Source of the DNA: Bombella pollinis
GTDB lineage: Bacteria > Pseudomonadota > Alphaproteobacteria > Acetobacterales > Acetobacteraceae
Reading direction: 5' to 3'
NCBI RefSeq assembly: GCF_026385485.1
Contig: NZ_JANIDX010000001.1
Span: 1 to 64,000, forward strand
DNA length: 64,000 bases
The first letter of the stretch is position 1, and every line of letters starts with the position of its first letter. Position numbers and translations under genes: made by a program. Below the pieces are notes generated by a model. It was not told where the DNA came from. It ran no database searches and worked only from the letters and a program-made list of their open reading frames with translations. Positions 44,156 to 52,401 of this stretch are shown piece by piece.

Positions 44156-45364
44156 CTATATAGGGTCCATAAGCATCCGCGTTACGGCCCGCTTAAAGGG
44201 GGTGAGACGGTTAGCCAGCATCAACCCCGCCCGGCGCGCGAGAGGAAAAGGCCCATCATCACGCGTATAGGCCACAGCAATCGCGTTTGTTGCGGTAAAG
44301 AGCGGGAAGGTCGCCCGGCGATGCCGTTGCTCAAACCGCCGCAACGCTGCTGCCTCACCCGGGTCACCAGAGCCTGCGCTCAACTCCTGCACCAAACATT
44401 CTTGCCCGCGAATCCCAAAATTGAAGCCATGAGCGGTAATAGGGTGCATCCCCACAGCGGCATCACCAATCAAAGCCACACGCGGCCCGTGGAAACGGTG
44501 CGCATAAACCGCTTTAAGGGGGTAGGTGATGCGGTCACTCACAACACGCAAAAGGCCGAGCCGCTCATCCGTACGTTGGGTGATTTCTGCGTTAAACGCC
44601 TCATCCGCTGCGCTGCGGAGGCGGGCAATCTCATCGGGCGGAAGGGTCAAGACCAGAGAGGACACATCCCCCATCCCGCCATCTGATGCAACAGGCAGCA
44701 AAGCGATGGTTTGCTTCTCAGAGAACCATTGCAAGGCGGTATTGTCATGCGGTGTGAGATGTCGCATCCGGCAGACAAGAATGCTCATGCCAAAATCATG
44801 CACGATAGCCCCAATCCCGGCCATCTCGCGCACGGCTGAGAACCGCCCATCCGCTCCCACTAAAAGCCGCGCTTGTATAGTACCCCCGCTAGCAAGCTGA
44901 ATATGTGCGGCCTCACGCGTGGTGTGATAGCCCGCTACGCGCTCCTGACAACAAAGCGTAATGCCCGCTGTGCGCCGTACAACATGATAAAGCGCACGGC
45001 GAATCAAATGATTAGCCACAAGATAGCCCAGCGGCTCACCCTCTGGGGTTGCTTCAGATTGTTGAGGGGCATGGAAGATTAAGGGTGGGCCACCAAGGCT
45101 GCCACTCTCCACCCGTGCAACATCTAGGGGACAAATTGCCTCAGCAGGAATCTCCTCCCACACACCATATTGCTTCAACCAATGAACGGTATGATGAGTG
45201 AGGGCGATTTCACGCCCATCAAAGGCAGGGGACGCCAGCACTGTATGAGGGGCAGGCTCCACCACATGCACGGCCCAGCCCTCCCGCGCGAAGGATAAAG
45301 CTGCGGCTAAACCCGCAGGGCCACCGCCTGCAACAACAACATCGCTCATTACAGTCTGCTGCAT
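44156..45364 (-). CDS. ubiM: Ubiquinone-pathway FAD monooxygenase, UbiM-like
   Basis: The 402-residue flavoprotein hydroxylates the ring of a ubiquinone precursor. It has an N-terminal FAD site VVAGGGPAGLAAALSFAREG, the middle VGADGRFSAVREMAGI, and a late GDAAVGMHPITAHGFNFGIR. The AVGMHP-TAHGFN form, rather than the usual AHxxHPxxGQGxN of UbiH, points to UbiM. ATG 45364 follows AAGGTG. It overlaps the 3' end of the nitroreductase reading region only by spacing, so the two form an operon. Confidence 0.8.
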   Translation of the reverse strand: MQQTVMSDVVVAGGGPAGLAAALSFAREGWAVHVVEPAPHTVLASPAFDGREIALTHHTVHWLKQYGVWEEIPAEAICPLDVARVESGSLGGPPLIFHAPQQSEATPEGEPLGYLVANHLIRRALYHVVRRTAGITLCCQERVAGYHTTREAAHIQLASGGTIQARLLVGADGRFSAVREMAGIGAIVHDFGMSILVCRMRHLTPHDNTALQWFSEKQTIALLPVASDGGMGDVSSLVLTLPPDEIARLRSAADEAFNAEITQRTDERLGLLRVVSDRITYPLKAVYAHRFHGPRVALIGDAAVGMHPITAHGFNFGIRGQECLVQELSAGSGDPGEAAALRRFEQRHRRATFPLFTATNAIAVAYTRDDGPFPLARRAGLMLANRLTPFKRAVTRMLMDPI

Positions 45365-45374
45365 CACGCTCACC

Positions 45375-45992
45375 TTAATGCGACTCCTCATCCGCCCGGA
45401 ATGTAACAGGATGTTCCGCCTCCCATATCGCCATATAATCAGCAATATCAGGCCGTTTATGAAGCTTGCCGGGTTTTTCTGGCGTACCGACTAATAAGAA
45501 ACCTGCCAGACGATGCGGCTTCTTCAACCCTAAGTGACGGAGTAAGGGGCGGTCCTCACAAAAAGCCCCGCTAATCCATACCCCACCAAAGCCCTCCATA
45601 TGCAAGGCATTCAGCACATTCATAGCCCCAGCCGCCACGGCCATTTCTTGCTCTATGACGGGGACTTTATGTTTGGGGCGTATATGCATCCCAAGGGCAA
45701 TAATCATGGGGGTTTCGCTAAAACGCGTGCGGCGTTTCTCACGCTTTTTCTCTGGCGCATCAGGCTCTTGCCGGGCTACAGCCTCCACCACATGCGCAGC
45801 AAAAGCGGGCCGTTCCGCCCCGGTGATGACAATATAACGCCACGGGCATAAATGGCCGTGGTCAGGCGCGCAAAGACCTGCGGATAAAATACGCATCAAC
45901 ACATCGCCTTCTGGGGCAGGTGCGATAAGGTCCCCCGTGGAGGACCGCCCCAATAGCGCAGAGAGAGGCGAATCAGATATAGCCTGTGTCAT
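45375..45992 (-). CDS. Nitroreductase-family flavoprotein (YdjA-like)
   Basis: The 205-residue FMN protein starts at ATG 45992 with GGAGAGGG upstream. It shows the minimal nitroreductase fold: SAGLCAPDHGHLCPWRYIVI, then MAVAAGAMNVLNALHMEGFG and FLLVGTPEKPG. The YdjA subgroup lacks the usual N-terminal SxRxF motif, here replaced by GRSSTGDLIAP. It likely reduces quinones or nitro compounds with NAD(P)H. It stands ten bases upstream of ubiM in the same direction. Confidence 0.88.
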   Translation of the reverse strand: MTQAISDSPLSALLGRSSTGDLIAPAPEGDVLMRILSAGLCAPDHGHLCPWRYIVITGAERPAFAAHVVEAVARQEPDAPEKKREKRRTRFSETPMIIALGMHIRPKHKVPVIEQEMAVAAGAMNVLNALHMEGFGGVWISGAFCEDRPLLRHLGLKKPHRLAGFLLVGTPEKPGKLHKRPDIADYMAIWEAEHPVTFRADEESH

Positions 45993-46102
45993 GATATTAA
46001 CCCTCTCCATCGTCATAAGAATATCAGATACAAAACACTCTCCCCCAGACGAGCGCGATAAGCAAGTTTGGATTACGCCCGAAACTGGTATAATTAGGAC
46101 GC

Positions 46103-46705
46103 ATGACAACACAGACACCCCGCACCGCTACGCTGAATCGCCAAACAAACGAGACAGACATCGCCCTCTCACTCTCCCTCGATGGAGAAGGGAAAAGCAC
46201 CATCCAGACTGGGATTGGCTTTTTTGACCATATGTTAGAGGCCCTTGCCCGTCATGGTGGGTTAGACCTTGAGGTGCGCGTCAAAGGGGACCTGCATATT
46301 GATGACCATCACACCATTGAGGATGTCGGCATCACCTTAGGGGAGGCCATTTATCGTGCCCTTGGCGATAAACGAGGAATCGAACGTTTTGGCTTTGCCC
46401 TCGTCCCGCTTGATGAAGCCTTGTGCGAAGCGGTGGTCGATATTTCTGGCCGGCCCTTCCTTGCGTGGAACATCACCTTCCCCCGCGAGATAATTGGCAC
46501 AATGGCAACCGAAATGGTGGAGGAGTTCTTCCGCGCCCTCTGTATGGCAGCGCGCATTACCGTCCATATGAATGGCCGTGCAGGGACTAATGCCCACCAT
46601 ATTGCCGAGAGTGCCTTTAAAGCTTTTGCCCGTGCCCTCCGCATGGCCTTAGCCCGTGACCCGCGCAGTGCAGGGCGCATCCCCTCCACAAAAGGTGTAT
46701 TATAA
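46103..46705 (+). CDS. hisB: Imidazoleglycerol-phosphate dehydratase HisB
   Basis: The 200-residue Mn-enzyme carries out the sixth step of histidine synthesis. Metal-binding histidine motifs are visible: FFDHMLEALARHGG, DDHHTIEDVGITLGEA, and NAHHIAESAFKAFARAL. It has the dehydratase domain only, without the phosphatase fusion of enterobacteria. It is the first histidine gene here. An 82-base leader with strong structure separates it from hisH. Confidence 0.96.
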   Translation: MTTQTPRTATLNRQTNETDIALSLSLDGEGKSTIQTGIGFFDHMLEALARHGGLDLEVRVKGDLHIDDHHTIEDVGITLGEAIYRALGDKRGIERFGFALVPLDEALCEAVVDISGRPFLAWNITFPREIIGTMATEMVEEFFRALCMAARITVHMNGRAGTNAHHIAESAFKAFARALRMALARDPRSAGRIPSTKGVL

Positions 46706-46715
46706 AAAAACCTTA

Positions 46716-46787
46716 TATAATTTTTGCTTGCTTTACCGCCCTCACATGCCTGAAAGAAAAGCAAGTGTCTCGTAGGCTGAGGGGGAA
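46716..46787 (+). promoter_or_regulatory. Structured leader of hisH with possible promoter
   Basis: A TATAAT stands at 46716-46721, with no clear -35 box. Downstream, CTTGCTTT (46727-46734) can pair with AAAGCAAG (46758-46765). CCCTCA plus GCCT (46739-46744, 46748-46751) can pair with AGGCTGAGGG (46774-46783). The second stem covers part of the hisH ribosome-binding site (46779-46786). The stems interleave, so they would form a pseudoknot or compete. No run of His codons is present, so classic his attenuation is not indicated. Confidence 0.45.
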
Positions 46788-47438
46788 ATGTTCATGCGCG
46801 TTGTCGTAATCGACTATAATGGCGGCAATCTGGCCTCCGCTGCACAAGCTGCCCGCCGCGCCGCAGCTCTGCGAGGGATTAAGGCCGATATCCTCATCAG
46901 CCGTGAGGAAGCGGACATCCTCAGCGCGGACCGGCTCATCCTACCTGGGCAAGGGGCGTTTGCAAATTGCGCTCATGGGCTGGATACTGGCAATCTCCGC
47001 CCCTTATTGGAGAAAGCCACAGCGGAAGGCACACCCTTTTTGGGCATTTGTGTGGGGATGCAGCTCATGGCTCGCTATGGGCTAGAACATGGCCGTACAG
47101 AAGGCCTAGGCTGGATTGATGGGCATATCGCCCCTATGGATGAGAGCGCAAAAGCGGGATTGCAGCTCCCTCATATGGGGTGGAACACCCTTAGCTTCAC
47201 CCCCGGTGCCCACCCCCTGACAGAAGGGTTGCAGCCGGGGGAGCATGGCTATTTTGTCCATTCCTACGCTCTAAAAGAAGCCCATGAGGATGAGGTCATC
47301 GCCACAGCGGATTACGGCATGACTATACCTGCCATCGTAGCGAAGGGGAATCGCTGTGGTACGCAATTCCATGTTGAGAAAAGCCAAGAGGTTGGGCTGA
47401 CCATTCTTGGTAATTTCCTCCTCTGGCAGGCTAGGTGA
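46788..47438 (+). CDS. hisH: Imidazole glycerol phosphate synthase, glutamine amidotransferase HisH
   Basis: The 216-residue amidotransferase releases ammonia from glutamine for HisF. The nucleophile is C88 in FLGICVGMQLMARYG, and the His-Glu pair lies in CGTQFHVEKSQEVGLTIL. An early DYNGGNLASAAQAARRA matches the family. The ATG is preceded by a strong GAGGGGGA that lies in a potential stem. It is followed seven bases later by the GNAT-hisA frame. Confidence 0.95.
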   Translation: MFMRVVVIDYNGGNLASAAQAARRAAALRGIKADILISREEADILSADRLILPGQGAFANCAHGLDTGNLRPLLEKATAEGTPFLGICVGMQLMARYGLEHGRTEGLGWIDGHIAPMDESAKAGLQLPHMGWNTLSFTPGAHPLTEGLQPGEHGYFVHSYALKEAHEDEVIATADYGMTIPAIVAKGNRCGTQFHVEKSQEVGLTILGNFLLWQAR

Positions 47439-47445
47439 TATCACT

Positions 47446-48816
47446 ATGCCCTTATTTGACCCACCCGCCCAATATAAGGCGGAACGTCTGCATGATACGA
47501 TTGAGGAAGACGACCTAGAAAGCCTCATAGAAAGCACAACAGCCGCTATTCTCAATGAAGGTGTTTTTAATTGGCATACCCCGCCAGAGGCAGGGGTGTT
47601 ACGCCGTTTCTTCCAAGGGTTGCTCCTCGTCCCAGAGCGAGACCTGTTCATCGTCCGTGCCCCAGATAACAGCATTTGCGGGGCCGCCATTTTAGCCCAT
47701 GCTACAGCACGCTCCGAGCTTTACGGAGCTAGTGCAACCATCACCGCCTTTTTCATCGTTCCCTATGAGCGCAATAAAGGGCTAGGAACGCTACTCCTGC
47801 ATAAGGTCATCGCCTGCGCACGCGCTGGTGGGGCGCATGTGCTGGATTGTCGCGTGCGGGAAACTCTACCCGATGCTATTGCCCTACTTACATCATTGGG
47901 CTTCACCCATTGGGGCACGCACCCCTATTTTGCACGAATCGGAGACCGGACAGTGCGCGGATTATTCTTCTCCAAACTTCTGGTCCCAGAAGGCGGCACA
48001 ATCCAATGGCAAGTAGCAGGAGGAGCCACAACTATGCCTCATCACACGCCACAGGCCCCTACACCTACCTCTACAGGGCTAACCCTCTATCCTGCGATTG
48101 ACCTCAAAAGCGGGGCGTGTGTACGCCTACGCCAAGGTGAGATGAATGATGCCACCCATTATTCAGATGACCCGCCAGCACAAGCCAAACTTTTTGAGGC
48201 CGCTGGCTGCCGCCACCTCCATATTGTGGATTTAGATGGTGCTTTTGCTGGTCGCTCCGCCAATATAGATGCCGTTGAAGGCATTATCGCCAATACCTCC
48301 CTCCCCGTACAGCTTGGTGGAGGATTGCGCGATATGAAAACAATCGAACGCTGGTTAGAGGCCGGTGTGAGCCGGGTTATTCTTGGCTCGGTTGCCGTTA
48401 AAGACCCGGACCTCGTCCGCCAAGCAGCCCGCGCATGGCCCGGCCGTATTGTCGCGGGGATTGATGCCCGCCAAGGCCGTGTTGCTACAGAAGGCTGGGC
48501 AGAAGTCTCCGAACTCACCACGACAGACCTCGCCCGCCATATGGAGGATGCCGGGGTTGCGGCTATCATCTTCACCGAGATTACTCGTGATGGCATGTTA
48601 GAAGGGCTTGATATTGAGCAAACAGCGGCCTTAGCGCGACATGTTTCCATCCCTATCATCGCCAGTGGCGGGGTTGGCACGTTAGAGCATCTCCACGCCT
48701 TACGCCGTGCTGCTGAAGAAACACCGGGCATTACGGGGGTGATTGTTGGACGCGCCCTTTATGATGGACGCCTCTCCCTCCCAGAGGCCCTACAGGTGTT
48801 GGAGGGGACATGCTAA
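47446..48816 (+). CDS. hisA: GNAT acetyltransferase domain fused in frame to HisA
   Basis: One uninterrupted frame of 456 residues joins two domains. Residues 1-190 form a GNAT acetyltransferase (AAILAHATARSELYGASATI, CoA loop YERNKGLGTLLLHKV, then AIALLTSLGFTHWGTHPYFA). After a Pro/Thr linker (HHTPQAPTPTSTG) comes a complete HisA isomerase (LTLYPAIDLKSGACVRLRQG, the IVDLDGA aspartate loop, and IPIIASGGVGTLEHLHAL) for the fourth histidine step. A strong AGGAGGAG lies eight bases before the ATG at 48034, so free HisA of 260 residues is likely made too. A stop codon between the domains is absent. The GNAT substrate is unknown. Confidence 0.85.
   Translation: MPLFDPPAQYKAERLHDTIEEDDLESLIESTTAAILNEGVFNWHTPPEAGVLRRFFQGLLLVPERDLFIVRAPDNSICGAAILAHATARSELYGASATITAFFIVPYERNKGLGTLLLHKVIACARAGGAHVLDCRVRETLPDAIALLTSLGFTHWGTHPYFARIGDRTVRGLFFSKLLVPEGGTIQWQVAGGATTMPHHTPQAPTPTSTGLTLYPAIDLKSGACVRLRQGEMNDATHYSDDPPAQAKLFEAAGCRHLHIVDLDGAFAGRSANIDAVEGIIANTSLPVQLGGGLRDMKTIERWLEAGVSRVILGSVAVKDPDLVRQAARAWPGRIVAGIDARQGRVATEGWAEVSELTTTDLARHMEDAGVAAIIFTEITRDGMLEGLDIEQTAALARHVSIPIIASGGVGTLEHLHALRRAAEETPGITGVIVGRALYDGRLSLPEALQVLEGTC
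48018..48036 (+). promoter_or_regulatory. Internal ribosome-binding site and start of free HisA
   Basis: AGGAGGAG (48018-48025) stands eight bases before ATG 48034, in frame inside the GNAT-HisA gene and exactly at the domain linker. The strength and spacing match a genuine start. It suggests that HisA began as a separate gene or is still translated separately. Confidence 0.7.
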
Positions 48817-49571
48817 AGCTACGCGTCATCCCCTGCCTTGATGTTTGTGATGGCCGTGTTGTCAAAGGGGTTAATTTTGTCTCCCTCCGTGATGCTGGCG
48901 ACCCTGTCGAGCAAGCACGCCTTTATGATGCTGCTGGGGCAGATGAGCTAACCTTTTTAGACATCACGGCAAGCTCTGATAACCGTGAAACCATCTTTGA
49001 TGTTGTCAAGCGCACAGCCGCCGAAGTCCAGCTTCCCCTTACAGTTGGGGGCGGGGTGCGAAGCTGTGGGGATATGCGGAAGCTCCTCCTCAGCGGGGCT
49101 GATAAATGCGCTATTAATTCCGCTGCGATTCGTACGCCCCATTTCATCAATGAAGCAGCCGAACGCTTTGGCAGCCAATGCGTTGTTGTCGCTATCGATG
49201 CCCGTAGCAATAGCCGGGGTGGTTGGGAGGTTTATGCCAAAGGTGGGCGCGAGCCTACAGGGTTAGATGCCCTCACTTGGGCTGAACAAATGGCAGAGCG
49301 TGGGGCGGGGGAAATCCTCCTTACCAGTATGGATCGTGACGGCACACGCTCTGGCTTTGATTTAGACCTCCTCCGCGCTGTGTGCCAGCGTGTCTCCATC
49401 CCCGTTATTGCCTCTGGCGGGGTAGGGGAACTTACTCATTTTGTCGAAGGGGCGCAGGCTGGTGCGAGTGGACTTCTCGCCGCGAGTGTGTTCCACTTCG
49501 GTCAATTTAAAATTAACGAGATCAAGCAAGCCTTACACAAGGCGCATCTGCCAGTACGACTTGGCCGCTAA
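48810..49571 (+). CDS. hisF: Imidazole glycerol phosphate synthase, cyclase HisF
   Basis: The 253-residue TIM-barrel cyclase uses ammonia from HisH. Active-site aspartates lie in IPCLDVCDGRVVKGVNFVSL and in LLTSMDRDGTRSGFDLDLL. FLDITASSDNRETIFDVV and VIASGGVGELTHFVEGAQAG complete the phosphate sites. The gene overlaps the hisA end by seven bases, giving tight coupling. Confidence 0.96.
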   Translation: MLKLRVIPCLDVCDGRVVKGVNFVSLRDAGDPVEQARLYDAAGADELTFLDITASSDNRETIFDVVKRTAAEVQLPLTVGGGVRSCGDMRKLLLSGADKCAINSAAIRTPHFINEAAERFGSQCVVVAIDARSNSRGGWEVYAKGGREPTGLDALTWAEQMAERGAGEILLTSMDRDGTRSGFDLDLLRAVCQRVSIPVIASGGVGELTHFVEGAQAGASGLLAASVFHFGQFKINEIKQALHKAHLPVRLGR

Positions 49572-49589
49572 CGGCTTGGGAGAATCATC

Positions 49590-49949
49590 ATGTCTAAAGA
49601 GAAGAAACAAGCCGCACTCACCCGCAATGATATATTAGAGCGGCTCTACCATACCGTTATGGACCGGAAGGATGCCTCCCCCTCTGTAAGCCATTCGGCC
49701 CGTCTCATGGCCCGTGGACGGAGCAAAATTGCCCAAAAATTTGGGGAAGAAGCCGTTGAATGTGTCATCGAAGCCATTGGCGGTACGCGTGAGAGCCTCA
49801 TTAGTGAGAGTGCGGATGTGCTCTACCACCTCATTGTAATGTGGGTTGATGCTGGCGTTGCCCCTGCCGATGTTTGGGCCGAGCTAGAACGCCGCGAAGG
49901 GACAAGTGGGATTGCGGAAAAAGCCTCCCGCCCGAAAGAGACCTTCTAA
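49590..49949 (+). CDS. hisE: Phosphoribosyl-ATP diphosphatase HisE
   Basis: The 119-residue MazG-like enzyme removes pyrophosphate in the second histidine step. Signatures are SARLMARGRSKIAQKFGEEA, VECVIEAIGGTRESLISESA and DVLYHLIVMWVDAGV with acidic metal ligands. GGGAG precedes the start. HisE is separate from HisI here. hisG, hisD, hisC and hisI are not in the window. Confidence 0.95.
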   Translation: MSKEKKQAALTRNDILERLYHTVMDRKDASPSVSHSARLMARGRSKIAQKFGEEAVECVIEAIGGTRESLISESADVLYHLIVMWVDAGVAPADVWAELERREGTSGIAEKASRPKETF

Positions 49950-50043
49950 AAAGCAAGGCATGGGTGGGTTGCCCCCCTTCCCCCCTTGACTTACCCCCTC
50001 CCTCCTCCCCAATCATATGAGGAGGAAAAGAAGGATCCATCTT

Positions 50044-50427
50044 ATGCCGATACCCAACCCTGCTTACGATAATAACAACGTCTTCGCCAAAATCTTGCGT
50101 GGGGAAATCCCAGCCGAGCGCGTCTGCGATAGCAAACATTCCTTTGCTTTTTATGACATCTCTCCCGCAACGCCGATCCACATCCTTGTTGTCCCCCGTG
50201 GGGCCTATACCGACCTGCACGACTTCACTTCCCGCGCGAGTGATGAGGAGATTCTCGATTTCTGGAAGTTGGTAGATAAAATCACAGCCGAGCAATCCCT
50301 CATCCCCAGCGGCTTCCGCCTCATCAGCAATTCTGGCCCTGATAGTGGGCAGGAAGTACCGCATTTTCATGTTCATTTGCTTGGCGGGCAAAAACTTGGC
50401 CCCATCCTCTGCCCTCCTAAAAACTAA
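50044..50427 (+). CDS. HIT-family nucleotide phosphoramidase (HinT-like)
   Basis: The 127-residue protein starts at ATG 50044 with AAGGA upstream. It shows FAKILRGEIPAERVCDSKHS and the histidine triad PHFHVHLLGGQKLG (H107, H109, H111). It hydrolyses AMP-linked phosphoramidates. The gene follows hisE in many alphaproteobacteria, and it ends the transcript here, before a terminator. Confidence 0.92.
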   Translation: MPIPNPAYDNNNVFAKILRGEIPAERVCDSKHSFAFYDISPATPIHILVVPRGAYTDLHDFTSRASDEEILDFWKLVDKITAEQSLIPSGFRLISNSGPDSGQEVPHFHVHLLGGQKLGPILCPPKN

Positions 50428-50451
50428 CTTTTACATATAAACTGTTGCGAG

Positions 50452-50474
50452 AAGCTCCCTCATGGGGGCTTTTT
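50452..50474 (+). terminator. Rho-independent terminator ending the his operon
   Basis: AAGCTCCC (50452-50459) pairs with GGGGGCTT (50464-50471), one pair being T-G, around TCAT. TTTTT follows. It lies 25 bases after the hinT-like stop. Confidence 0.8.
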
Positions 50475-50562
50475 GCTTATTATCTGCAATGGTTTTGTAA
50501 AAAAATCTCCTCCCCCTCTTGCGCTCCTGCCCTATCCCCTTTAGAGAGAACCCACGCCTTTA

Positions 50563-50638
50563 GTCCCGTTCGTCTAGAGGCCTAGGACACCGCCCTCTCA
50601 CGGCGGCAACACGGGTTCGAATCCCGTACGGGACGCCA
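50563..50638 (+). tRNA. tRNA-Glu (anticodon CUC)
   Basis: A 76-base tRNA folds with acceptor stem GTCCCGT / ACGGGAC, a D-arm with TAGAGGCCTAGGAC, anticodon stem CCGCC / GGCGG around CTCTCAC (anticodon CTC), and T-arm ACGGG-TTCGAAT-CCCGT. The G discriminator base and CCA are encoded (50635-50638). It reads GAG. It is a single tRNA gene. Apart from it and the two terminators, the 50428-50802 interval shows nothing else clear. Confidence 0.95.
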
Positions 50639-50735
50639 GTCGCTTTATCATCTTCCTTAAAAACTAAATCATCTCATAATAATGGCATTCGCTGGTGATA
50701 GCGTTTATACCCGCTTAGTATATGTCACAAGCCCT

Positions 50736-50771
50736 ATAAAAAGGGCCTCTCCCTTTCATAAGGAGAGGCCC
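50736..50771 (-). terminator. Rho-independent terminator downstream of decarboxylase pseudogene
   Basis: On the reverse strand a ten-base-pair stem GGGCCTCTCC / GGAGAGGCCC (50743-50771) is followed by TTTTTATA (50735-50742). It lies 31 bases past the end of the pseudogene. Its good condition suggests that loss of the gene is recent. Confidence 0.85.
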
Positions 50772-50802
50772 AGCTTGGCCAGCTTAGAAGGACTTTACTG
50801 CC

Positions 50803-52401
50803 TTACTGCTTCTTCCCCATAGCTTCTGCCATCATAGGGGCATCATAACGGGGGGCTATAACCTCTAGGTAGGCCCCTTGCCCCGGTGTTACTGCTGCAA
50901 GAGCCTGTCGCAAAGCCTTGGGCGTGCTGACACGTTCGCAATGCCAATCTTTCCCACCAAAGGCACGGGCTAGAGCGGTATAATCCCAGCTGGCAACATC
51001 GTTATAATAACGCTCCCCATCATCACAGAGCAGACGCTCAATCAGATAGCCACCATTATTAAGCACCAAAATGAGGGGGTGGCAGCCAAAGCGGGCAAAC
51101 TCACCAACAGCTTGTACTGTAAGCTGATGAGACCCCTCCCCTGTCAACAAGATAACCCGTTTATGCGGGGCTGCCATAGCCATACCAAAAGCAGCGGGTG
51201 TGGCCCAACCAATGGCCCCCCATAAACTTTGCTCCTCATAGCGTACACCCTCTGGTAAGCGGATAAACCCCATACCCATGCTATGGTCCCGGTTTCACTC
51301 ACCACAATATCCCCCGCCCGGAGATGGATGATCCTTCACAGCGGAATATAGCGTGTGAGTCCGAATAGCCCCATCATCGCCTTCATCAGCCTGCTGGGGG
51401 GCAAGTTCCGTCCCCAAATAACCCGGCCCCGTATAGGCAGGCAGGGTCCCCGCTAACGCGGCAAGAGCTTCCATAACCTCTACCAAGGCGACTGCATAAA
51501 CCGCACCATCACCAAAGCGCACCTCATGCGGCATGACACTAATAACACGCTCCGGATTCAAGGTCTGCGTGAATGTCCCGGTGTTAAAATCCGTCATCTC
51601 GGCACCCAATGTGAGGACAAGATCCGCTTGCTCCACAAAATGAGCAACAGCCTCCTGGACGAGATGCCCGCTATACATCCCTATAAAACCGGCATCCTGC
51701 TCATCCACCACGCCTTTATCCATATACATCGTAGCGTAATAAGGCAGGCCGGAGCGTTTTAAAAACTGTTGCATGGCCTCTTGGCAACCAAAACGAGCGG
51801 TAAGAATACCCGGTAAAACACATGGCGTTTTGCTCTGCTCAAGCTGCGCAATAATACGCTTGGCAACATACTCGGCTTGTACCTTGTTCGGCTGGGAGCG
51901 AGAGGGTTTATGACCCTCCACCACGACCACTTCATTATGAGCTGCATCGGAAGGAATACCGATACAAATAGGCCGCCACTCTTTATACAATGCAGCAAGG
52001 ACGCGCTCCACCTCCTGCACGCAATTCTGACCATCTAAAATCGTCTGAGCGCACACAATATGAGCCCCTGCATCATAAAACGCCATGAACTGACCATTGT
52101 CTAACGTATGATGCACGAGCCTGTTTTTCATCTATCACAGCGCGTTCGGGAAGCCCAACCAGATGGATAACCGATAGATACTCCGCATATGCCCCGGCAA
52201 CGCCGTTAATGGCACTTAACTCCCCAACACTGTACCTTGGTTAAGGGCGGCAATCCCCCGCACACGCGCATAACCATCAGCAGCATAAGCGGCATTCAAC
52301 TCGTTAGAGCATCCAACCCAGCGCATATCTTTCCGCGCGGTAATGGCATCATTAATCGGGAAGGCATAATCACCCGGCACCCCAAAGACATGCTCGATGC
52401 C
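50803..52401 (-). pseudogene. Thiamine-dependent 2-keto-acid (pyruvate/indolepyruvate) decarboxylase, broken
   Basis: Read from 52401 down, homology begins GIEHVFGVPGDYAFPINDA with the active-site Glu in CSNELNAAYAADGYARVRG, then stops at 52216. It resumes in a second frame with VGELSAINGVAGAYAEYL, in a third at 52131 with RLVHHTLDNGQFMAFYDAGA, and in a fourth near 51325 with HLRAGDIVVSETGT. This runs on to the thiamine diphosphate domain (LLTGEGSHQLTVQAVGEF). The third break is a tandem GATG-GATG duplication (51323-51330). About 20 N-terminal residues are missing. The intact enzyme would make acetaldehyde or an aldehyde from a 2-keto acid. Confidence 0.9.

Noticed and set aside
48159..48731. 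A 190-codon reverse-strand frame inside hisA
   Set aside because: It lies wholly opposite a conserved TIM-barrel coding region, is Ser/Arg/Pro-rich, and has no ribosome site.
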